Below are positions 58,287 to 64,000 of a DNA stretch of 64,000 nucleotides, in pieces; positions within the stretch are counted from its first letter, which is position 1; each line of letters opens with the position of its first letter. Origin of the DNA: Winogradskya consettensis (lineage in GTDB: Bacteria > Actinomycetota > Actinomycetes > Mycobacteriales > Micromonosporaceae); contig NZ_BOQP01000035.1 of the NCBI RefSeq assembly GCF_018332715.1, forward strand, positions 1-64,000, read 5' to 3'. The position numbers and the translations under genes are program-made. Under the pieces are notes generated by a model, which ran no database searches, was not told where the DNA came from, and was given only the letters and a program-made list of their open reading frames with translations.

Positions 58287-58766
58287 TTATCCGGCCATCG
58301 ATTCCATGGCCTTGGCGAGCGCGACGAGGTCGACGTCGCCGAGGTGGTCGAAGATGCGGCGCCGCACGCTGGATAGGTGGGCCGGCCAGGCTTCCCGGAG
58401 TCGGGCGAGACCTGCTTCGGTCAGTAAGGCGTTGGAGCCGCGGCCGTCCGTCACGCAGGGGGTGCGCCGGACGTAACCGAGCGTCTCCAGCTTGCCGGCG
58501 AGGCGGGTCATGCCGCTCAGGGACATGTCGCACGCCGCGGCGAGCTCGCTCATCCGCATGATGCCGCCCTCGGACTCGGAGAGGTGGCGCAGCACGGAGT
58601 ATTCGCTCAGCGACATGCGCTGGTCGCGCTCGAGGTCGGTGTCGAGCATCCGGGGCATGACCAGCATCAGCCGCCCGAACGCCCGCATGACCGCCATCTC
58701 GTCGTCGCTCAACGGAAGGAGCGGATCGGGGTCGAGAGGCGGATCGGTAAGGGGTGCCGCGGACAT
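58287..58766 (-). CDS. MarR family transcriptional regulator
   Basis: 159 residues. Winged helix with MSLSEYSVLRHLSESEGG, MRMSELAAACDMSLSGMTRLAGKLE and the wing YVRRTPCVTDGRGSNALLT. Helical ends form the dimer. Divergent from a flavin reductase gene, with a perfect palindrome inside that gene's promoter, the usual set-up for redox- or phenolic-responsive MarR repressors. One cysteine lies in the wing region and could sense oxidants. Confidence 0.9.
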   Translation of the reverse strand: MSAAPLTDPPLDPDPLLPLSDDEMAVMRAFGRLMLVMPRMLDTDLERDQRMSLSEYSVLRHLSESEGGIMRMSELAAACDMSLSGMTRLAGKLETLGYVRRTPCVTDGRGSNALLTEAGLARLREAWPAHLSSVRRRIFDHLGDVDLVALAKAMESMAG

Positions 58767-58784
58767 GACAAAGATCCTACGACC

Positions 58785-58812
58785 TTGACACCTCTGCCGC
58801 GAGAGGTATTTC
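58785..58812 (+). promoter_or_regulatory. Promoter with embedded MarR-type operator
   Basis: TTGACA (58785-58790) and TATTTC (58807-58812) are spaced by 16 bases, a good vegetative promoter. Between them ACCTCT-GCCGCG-AGAGGT (58790-58807) is a perfect inverted repeat that a MarR dimer would bind, blocking the promoter. The start codon of the flavin reductase lies 41 bases downstream. Confidence 0.7.
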
Positions 58813-58852
58813 CTTGACGAAGCAAATTACTTTCTGTCGCGACGGAGTTCTC

Positions 58853-59419
58853 ATGACGAAGATCGGCATCATCATCGGCAGCACCCGCCCGGGCCGTAAC
58901 GGCGAGGCCGTGGCCAAGTGGGTGCTGGAGCTCGCCTCCCAGCGCACCGATGCCGAGTTCGAGCTGGTCGACCTGCTCGACTACAAGCTGCCGCACCTCG
59001 ACGAGGCCATCCCCGCCTCGATGGCGCAGTACCAGCAGCCGCACACCCTCGCGTGGGCCGAGAAGATCGCGTCGTTCGACGGCTACATCATCGTGACCCC
59101 GGAGTACAACCACTCCACCTCGGGTGCGCTGAAGAACGCGATCGACTTCCTGTTCGCCGAGTGGAACAACAAGGCCGTCGGCTTCGTCGGCTACGGCTCG
59201 GTCGGTGGCGCGCGCGCCGTTGAGAGCCTGCGCCTCATCGTCGGCGAGCTCATGATGGCCGACGTCCGCGCCGCGGTGACCCTGTCGCTCGCGACCGACT
59301 TCGTGAACTACAGCCAGTTCACCCCGGGTGCGCACCAGGCCGGCGCCCTGGCCACCGTCCTCGACCAGACCGTCGCGTGGAGCAAGGCCCTCGAGCCGGT
59401 CCGCAACCCCGTCGCCTGA
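58853..59419 (+). CDS. NADPH-dependent FMN reductase (flavodoxin-like)
   Basis: 188 residues. Flavodoxin-fold reductase with the FMN phosphate loop GSTRPGRNG near residue 9, TPEYNHSTSGALKNAIDFL and GYGSVGGARAVESLR. Related enzymes reduce quinones, azo dyes or chromate. ATG 58853 has GGAG five bases upstream; a TTG at 58814 is not needed. It is probably repressed by the divergent MarR. A strong terminator follows. Confidence 0.92.
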   Translation: MTKIGIIIGSTRPGRNGEAVAKWVLELASQRTDAEFELVDLLDYKLPHLDEAIPASMAQYQQPHTLAWAEKIASFDGYIIVTPEYNHSTSGALKNAIDFLFAEWNNKAVGFVGYGSVGGARAVESLRLIVGELMMADVRAAVTLSLATDFVNYSQFTPGAHQAGALATVLDQTVAWSKALEPVRNPVA

Positions 59420-59435
59420 CGTCGAGCATAGAAAC

Positions 59436-59479
59436 GGCGGCCGTCGGGGCAGGCAGAGTGCCCCCGGCGGCCGCTTTTT
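59436..59479 (+). terminator. Rho-independent terminator after the flavin reductase
   Basis: GGCGGCCGTCGGGGCA pairs with TGCCCCCGGCGGCCGC across a short loop, with one mismatch, followed by TTTTT (59475-59479). It ends the flavin reductase transcript and may serve the converging lamin-tail gene too. Confidence 0.85.
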
Positions 59480-59491
59480 ATCAGTACGCGC

Positions 59492-59950
59492 TCAGCAGCC
59501 GACCCAGACCCGATTCTTCTTGTACGCGTACGAGCACGTGTCGAGCTGCTTCCCTGATTTGTTCCTGAGCGTCGCCTTGTCCCCGTCGTTGTTCCACACG
59601 TAGTTCCCGCTGCCCCAGTACCGGTTCTTGGCGGAGTTCGTGCCGCTGCCGGTGTGCAGCCAGATCCGGCCGCCATTGCCCGCGATGGTGACGTTGCCGA
59701 ACTTGTAGACGTGGTTGGACGCGTCCCGGATCGTGTAGCCGTTCAGGTTCACGGCCTTCTTCCCGCTGTTGACCAGCGAGATCCACTCGGCGTTGCGGCT
59801 CGCGTTGCTGCGGGTGTCCTTGCCCGGCGAGTCGTACTGGGCGCCGTGGAAACGCAGCGACGGCGTAGCGGCCGAGGCGGGGCCCCCGACCGCGACGGAT
59901 CCGGCGAGGGCGATAACTGCCGCAGCGAGGATGCTGACCGTTCTGCGCAC
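59492..59950 (-). CDS. Secreted lamin-tail-domain protein
   Basis: 152 residues. Signal peptide (VRRTVSILAAAVIALAGSVA), then a lamin-tail (LTD) Ig-like domain: NAEWISLVNSGKKAVNLNGYTI, GGRIWLHTGSGTN, YVWNNDGDKATLRNKSG, ending DTCSYAYKKNRVWVGC with two cysteines. GTG 59950 has a good ribosome binding site (GGAGG). LTD domains occur in secreted actinobacterial proteins, commonly with nucleases; here it stands alone. Role unknown. Confidence 0.83.
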   Translation of the reverse strand: MRRTVSILAAAVIALAGSVAVGGPASAATPSLRFHGAQYDSPGKDTRSNASRNAEWISLVNSGKKAVNLNGYTIRDASNHVYKFGNVTIAGNGGRIWLHTGSGTNSAKNRYWGSGNYVWNNDGDKATLRNKSGKQLDTCSYAYKKNRVWVGC

Positions 59951-60171
59951 CGTGCCTCCAGGGTGTTGTCGATGTGTTGACCGCATTCTGGCCCGGTCAG
60001 GGCCTCCGGCGAAGCGGAGCCGGACGGCGGGTCGGGTGGATCTCGGCTACCGGAGAGTCCGGTTCTGGTCATCCGTTCGGGTGCCGCGATGTTGGTGCCG
60101 GTGGCGTTCCCCCGCACAATGCTCTGGTGCTAAACCAGACATCTAGTGATTCCTGGCAGCATTTACTCCTA

Positions 60172-61287
60172 ATGCCGCAGAAGTCTCGCTGGGCTCGGTT
60201 GTCGTTCGGGGTCCGGATGGCCACGGCGGCCCTCGCCGCCGTCGCGCTGTTGTCGGGCACGGCCGGCGGAGTCGTCGCGCTGACCAGCGCCGACCCGGCC
60301 CAGAAGACCGCAGCCCAGCAGGCAGCCCAGCACGCCGCCCAGGAGACCGCCGCCCGGGAGACCGCAGCCCGGGAGGCGGCGGCCCAGGAGACTGCGGCCC
60401 AGCGCGCCGCCCAGGAGGCGACTGCGCGAGCCGCCCGGGCGCTGTCGGGGCGGGCGGCCGGAGAGACAGGCCAGCCCACGCCGCCGGCCACGCCCGTGAC
60501 CACGGGCCCCGGACCGATCGGCGCGGCCGGAACACTCGCGCAACAGGCCGGCGGGACCGAGGGACAAGCCGCAGGGCCCGAGGGGCAAGCCGCGGGGGCT
60601 GAGGGGTTCGCGCGACAAGCTGGAGGGGTCGAGGGATCCGCCCAGCAGGGCGGGGGAACCGGGGAGTCCGCCCAACAGGACGTATCGGTCGAGGTGCGCG
60701 AGCAGCAAGGCGCATCGGTCGAGGGGCAGCAGGCCCAGCCGGCAGCCGGGCAGCGACCGGCAGCGGCGACGCCGGAAGCGGTGGTACGCCAGGTGCGCGT
60801 CGCCCAGCCCATCCCGTTCGACACCACGACCGTCGGCGACCCGGCCCTGCCCCGCGGCAGCAAGCGCGTCCAGGCCGAGGGCGCCCCCGGGGAACGGGTG
60901 CTGAACTACCTCGTCACCCTGATCGGCAACCGCGAGACGAGCCGCCGGCTGGTCGACTCCACGGTCACGCTCCGCCCCCGGCACCGCGTGATCGCCGTGG
61001 GCAGCCGCCCCGTCCGCCCCGACGCCGGTCAGAACAACGCTGCCCGCCCCGATGTCGGTCACAAAGAGGACCAAAACGACCACGACGTCTCCCGCCCCGA
61101 CGCCGGTCACAACCAAGCCGACCGCAACAACGCCGACCGCAACAAAGATGACCGCCGCCGGAGCGACGAGAGGCGTAGTGCGGTCTGTGCGGACACCACG
61201 AAGTCTCAGCAGGAGCGGGATCTCGACCTGATCAGCGATGCCGGCCTCGACGCGAAGCAGCTCACCGCCCGGTGCGACAAGCCGTAG
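60172..61287 (+). CDS. Secreted G5-domain protein with Gln/Ala-rich region
   Basis: 371 residues. Signal or membrane segment (MATAALAAVALLSGTAGGVVAL), a long Ala/Gln/Glu-rich stretch with near-repeats (residues about 45-205), a G5 domain (about 218-290: QPIPFDTTTVGDPALPRGSK, then GAPGERVLNYLVTLIGNRET and RPRHRVIAVGS), and a charged Asn/Asp/Arg-rich tail. G5 domains are found in cell-wall hydrolases and resuscitation factors and bind peptidoglycan or sugars. No enzyme domain is seen. The upstream region has two small inverted repeats (60005-60024 and 60123-60139) and no gene. Confidence 0.8.
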   Translation: MPQKSRWARLSFGVRMATAALAAVALLSGTAGGVVALTSADPAQKTAAQQAAQHAAQETAARETAAREAAAQETAAQRAAQEATARAARALSGRAAGETGQPTPPATPVTTGPGPIGAAGTLAQQAGGTEGQAAGPEGQAAGAEGFARQAGGVEGSAQQGGGTGESAQQDVSVEVREQQGASVEGQQAQPAAGQRPAAATPEAVVRQVRVAQPIPFDTTTVGDPALPRGSKRVQAEGAPGERVLNYLVTLIGNRETSRRLVDSTVTLRPRHRVIAVGSRPVRPDAGQNNAARPDVGHKEDQNDHDVSRPDAGHNQADRNNADRNKDDRRRSDERRSAVCADTTKSQQERDLDLISDAGLDAKQLTARCDKP

Positions 61288-61304
61288 GGCTGCATGATGG
61301 CGTG

Positions 61305-62135
61305 ATGATCAGTGATGTGCGGCTGGCCGGGCTCGCCGAACGGCTGGTGGCGGTGCCGGGGGTGGCCGGGGTGGTGCTGGGTGGCAGCCGGGCCCGGGGC
61401 ACGCACACCGCGGACTCCGACACCGATCTCGGCCTGTACTACCGCGGGCCGGTCGACGTCGAGGCGCTGAATCACCTCGCGCGCGAGGTGGGTGGCCCGG
61501 CGGCAAGGGTCACCGCGCCGGGCGAGTGGGGGCCGTGGGTCGACGGCGGGGGCTGGTTGACCGTCGACGGCGGCGCGGTGGACTGGATCTACCGTGATCT
61601 CGACCGGGTCGCCGGCTGCTGGGCGCGGGCGGAACGGGGTCACTACGCGTTCCACGCTCAGGTGGGACATCCGCTGGGAGTGGCCGATTTTGCGTACGCG
61701 GGGGAAATCGCCCTCGCCCGGATCCTGGCTGATCCCTCGGGTGAGCTGGCCCACCTGCGGGAACGTGCCCGGGTCTATCCGCCCGCGCTGCGCGAGGCCC
61801 TCGTGGAGGGCCTGTGGGAGGCCGACTTCCTGGTCGGTGTGGCGGGTAAGGCCGCACCGCGCGGCGATTCCGCCTATATCGCCGGGTGTCTATTTCGGGT
61901 CGTCGGTGTCTGCGTCCACGCGTTGCACGGCGCAGCCGGGCGCTGGTTGATCAACGAGAAGGGCGCGGTGGCGTCGGCGGCGGCGCTGCCCGGTGCCCCC
62001 GAGCAGTTCAGGGAGCGGGTCGACGGGCTGTTCGCCGGTGTCGACGGGGACCCGGTGCATCTGAGCGCCGCGCTGGCCACCGCCGCAGACCTCGTGCTGG
62101 AGACGGCCGACGCGTGCGCCATGATGACGCGATGA
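61305..62135 (+). CDS. Nucleotidyltransferase domain protein
   Basis: 276 residues. N-terminal nucleotidyltransferase motif GVVLGGSRARGTHTADSDTD with the two Asp of the active site, followed by a third acidic residue in DWIYRD and a helical C-terminal region (residues 130-275). Resembles stand-alone nucleotidyltransferases of the aminoglycoside-adenylyltransferase-like type, but no substrate can be named. ATG 61305 is used; a GTG precedes it. The stop overlaps the S51 peptidase start (ATGA), so they are co-translated. Confidence 0.82.
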   Translation: MISDVRLAGLAERLVAVPGVAGVVLGGSRARGTHTADSDTDLGLYYRGPVDVEALNHLAREVGGPAARVTAPGEWGPWVDGGGWLTVDGGAVDWIYRDLDRVAGCWARAERGHYAFHAQVGHPLGVADFAYAGEIALARILADPSGELAHLRERARVYPPALREALVEGLWEADFLVGVAGKAAPRGDSAYIAGCLFRVVGVCVHALHGAAGRWLINEKGAVASAAALPGAPEQFRERVDGLFAGVDGDPVHLSAALATAADLVLETADACAMMTR

Positions 62136-62869
62136 CTGCTGCGGAACCCACGATCCTCGCCACCAGCGCCGGCTTCGAGCGCGGCAGGCACGGAGCCTTC
62201 GACATGCGACCCGGTGCGATCCACCATTTCGCGGCCGAGCTCTCCGGGGCGGGTGACACCGCCAAGTTCTGTTTCCTGCACCAGGCGCTCGGTGATCCCG
62301 CCGATTGGATCGGCGCGACGTATGCGGCGTTCGCCCGCACCGGTTACCGCGCGTCGCATCTGCAGCTCTTCCCGATGCCGAATCACGACGACATCCGCGC
62401 TCACCTGCTCGACCAGGACGTCATCTGGGTCAACGGTGGCAGCGTCGCGAACCTCGTCGCGGTGTGGCGGGTGCACGGCCTCGACGAGATCCTGCACGAG
62501 GCGTGGCAGGCGGGGGTCGTGCTCGGCGGCGTCTCGGCCGGCTCGATCTGCTGGCACACCGGCGGCAGCACGGACAGCTACGGCCGTGACCTGCGCGCGT
62601 TCACCGAAGGGCTGGGCTGGCTGCCGTACAGCAACGGCGTGCACTACGACAGCGAGGATCAGCGCCGCCCGAAGATGCACGAGTTCATCTCCGACGGCAC
62701 GCTGCCCGACGGTTATGCGACCGACGACGGCGCCGGCCTGGTCTTCCGCGGCACCCGGATGGCCGAGGCGGTCGCGGACAAGGAAGGCCCCTTGGCATAC
62801 GAGCTGAAGCGGGCAGCGGACGGCTCAGTGACCGAGACTCCGCTGCCCACCCGCGTCCTCAAGTACTAG
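62132..62869 (+). CDS. S51 family peptidase (dipeptidase E-like)
   Basis: 245 residues. Nucleophile elbow GVVLGGVSAGSICWH with the catalytic Ser, GGSVANLVAVWR (the family's GG-N-like region) and downstream His in NGVHYDSEDQRR. Matches the peptidase E/cyanophycinase-like S51 family; the substrate is probably an Asp-containing dipeptide or similar. Coupled to the nucleotidyltransferase. Its stop shares CTAG with the opposite-strand stop of the next gene. Confidence 0.85.
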   Translation: MTAAEPTILATSAGFERGRHGAFDMRPGAIHHFAAELSGAGDTAKFCFLHQALGDPADWIGATYAAFARTGYRASHLQLFPMPNHDDIRAHLLDQDVIWVNGGSVANLVAVWRVHGLDEILHEAWQAGVVLGGVSAGSICWHTGGSTDSYGRDLRAFTEGLGWLPYSNGVHYDSEDQRRPKMHEFISDGTLPDGYATDDGAGLVFRGTRMAEAVADKEGPLAYELKRAADGSVTETPLPTRVLKY

Positions 62870-64000
62870 ATACGCTGCTCCCATCGCTGGTTGGCGGCGC
62901 CCAGGCAGTCCCAGATGTGGATCTGCTGGCCGTTGGCGGGGTTGTTCTCGCTCACGTCCAGGCAGCGCCCGGACTGCGGGTTGCGGATGCTGCCGTCGGT
63001 CGCCGCGGTCCAGTTCTGGGCAGCGGTGCCGTTGCAGGTGTGGAGCTGCACCTTGGTGCCGTTGGCGGTCGCGCCGCCGGCGACATCCAGGCACTTGCCC
63101 AGGGCCTTGATCGTGCTGCCCGGGGTGAAGGTCCACTGCTGCGCCGCGCTGCCGTTGCACGTGTAGAGCTGGATCTTCGTACCGTCGGCGGTGGCCCCGC
63201 CGGCCACGTCTAGGCATTTGCCCGCGAGGCCGGCGAGCGGCCCGGTGCCGGCGGCCGGTGGGACACCACCGCCGAGCTCCTTGATCCGCACGTTGCGGAA
63301 CGAGGCGTTGTCGCCGTCGCCGTGGTTCTGCAGGCCGATGTGGCCGGCGAGCGAGCGGGCCGGGTCGGTGTTGGTGAAGTCGTTGATCTTGGCGCCGTTG
63401 AGGAACACCTGCAGGTGCTCGCCTTCCACGCGCAGCTCGTAGGTGTTCCATTCACCGGGCGGGTTCAGCGCGGCGTCGCGGGCGGCCAGGTCGGCGGCCT
63501 TGAACGTGTAGACCGAGCCGGTGGTGCGGTCGTCGGCGTCGGTGGCGTCGATCTGCACCTCGTAACCGTTGTTCACCGCGGACCACGGGTCGTCCGAGGC
63601 AGGGAAGCCCACGAAGACGCCGGAGTTGTCGTCACCGGCGAGCTTCCAGTCCAGCTTGAGCGAGTAGTCCGTGAATTCCTTCGTCTCGTACCAGTAGAGG
63701 CCGAGGCCGCCGGTCGAGCTGAGGGTCGCGTCGGTGTTGGTGAAGCCGCCCGGGCCCGCCTGCGACCAGCCGGTTGTCGTGCCGTTGTAGAGCGCGGTGT
63801 AGCCGGTTTCGGGGCGGCAGTCGGCGTTGGTCTGCCCGGCTGCGTAGCGGATGCCGCCGAGCAGGTGGGTGCGGAAGGCCGGGTCGGCGTACGACTCGAT
63901 GGTGTGCCCGCCGCCGGTGTAGAAGGACCGGCCGTCGCCGAGCGTCTTGCACCAGGCGTGCGGATGGTCGGCACCCATGCCACCGCCGGTGTACGTGCCC
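62866..64000 (-). CDS. Secreted ThuA/DUF1080/ricin-lectin protein (5' end outside window)
   Basis: The visible 378 residues hold the C-terminal end of a ThuA-like domain (HAWCKTLGDGRSFYTGGG, LLGGIRYAAG), then a DUF1080 (3-keto-disaccharide hydrolase-type) beta-sandwich (YTALYNGTTTGWSQAG, LKLDWKLAGDDNSGVFVGFP, GLQNHGDGDNASFRNVRI), then a ricin-type beta-trefoil lectin with repeats KCLDVAGGATA, QLYTCNGSAAQQW, RCLDVSENN and a final QRWEQRI. The frame is open to the right window edge, so the start and signal peptide lie beyond. Such proteins act on carbohydrates outside the cell. Its stop overlaps the stop of the S51 gene. Confidence 0.88.
   Translation of the reverse strand, partial: GTYTGGGMGADHPHAWCKTLGDGRSFYTGGGHTIESYADPAFRTHLLGGIRYAAGQTNADCRPETGYTALYNGTTTGWSQAGPGGFTNTDATLSSTGGLGLYWYETKEFTDYSLKLDWKLAGDDNSGVFVGFPASDDPWSAVNNGYEVQIDATDADDRTTGSVYTFKAADLAARDAALNPPGEWNTYELRVEGEHLQVFLNGAKINDFTNTDPARSLAGHIGLQNHGDGDNASFRNVRIKELGGGVPPAAGTGPLAGLAGKCLDVAGGATADGTKIQLYTCNGSAAQQWTFTPGSTIKALGKCLDVAGGATANGTKVQLHTCNGTAAQNWTAATDGSIRNPQSGRCLDVSENNPANGQQIHIWDCLGAANQRWEQRI

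Overview
The window is very GC-rich (most reading frames are open on both strands, GTG starts are frequent, and third positions are mostly G or C) and carries typical actinomycete genes: a mycosin-type S8 protease with WXG100/PPE-like partners, a PknB-type kinase, an acyl-CoA carboxylase epsilon subunit, an LppX/LprG-like lipoprotein, glpX next to a DUF4245 gene, GTP-dependent PEPCK and a Z-prenyl synthase. The content best fits a Micromonosporaceae chromosome (Actinoplanes-like). That placement is my inference from gene content, not a database result.

Layout. 1-5.8 kb: transglutaminase-like protease, TetR regulator, the biotin carboxylase/BCCP subunit of an acyl-CoA carboxylase, then a PadR regulator controlling a drug-type ABC exporter, followed by a G-rich tandem repeat array. 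5.8-23 kb: a very large PknB-like kinase with repetitive linkers, the carboxylase epsilon subunit (accE), a three-gene type VII-like module (WXG100-like, PPE-like, mycosin), maf, an M50-like membrane protease, the carboxyltransferase subunit, a 1250-residue proline-rich membrane protein, birA, a PH-domain membrane protein and two GtrA proteins. Both large carboxylase subunits, the epsilon subunit and biotin ligase therefore lie within 20 kb, interleaved with the secretion-related genes. 23-31.7 kb: an ECF sigma factor with a fused zinc-finger tail, divergent pckG with a LacI/CebR-like palindrome upstream, an isoprenoid pair (geranylgeranyl reductase-like and Z-prenyl synthase), a divergent EamA/LysR pair and otsB. 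31.9-46.6 kb: phoH2-type PIN-PhoH, a lytic-transglycosylase-like secreted protein, a trypsin-like protease, rhomboid, YdcZ permease, glpX, DUF4245, lipoprotein, xseAB, ispH, rmuC and several small membrane proteins. 46.6-53 kb: valS, DUF3307, the alkylation repair pair ogt/ada-alkA and ychF.

53-64 kb is more accessory. It holds a frameshifted Uma2 endonuclease, an MFS exporter whose stop codon is the exact target of an IS630-type insertion, PAP2/ArsR and MarR/flavin-reductase pairs, secreted lamin-tail and G5-domain proteins, a nucleotidyltransferase coupled to an S51 peptidase, and the 3' part of a secreted ThuA/DUF1080/ricin-lectin protein running off the right end.

Cis-regulatory signals that stand out are a 12-base PadR box repeated at both ends of padR, a MarR palindrome inside a clear promoter, an ATAC-N7-GTAT LysR box, and a hairpin that covers the start codon of the transglycosylase-like gene. 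I saw no rRNA, tRNA or CRISPR array.
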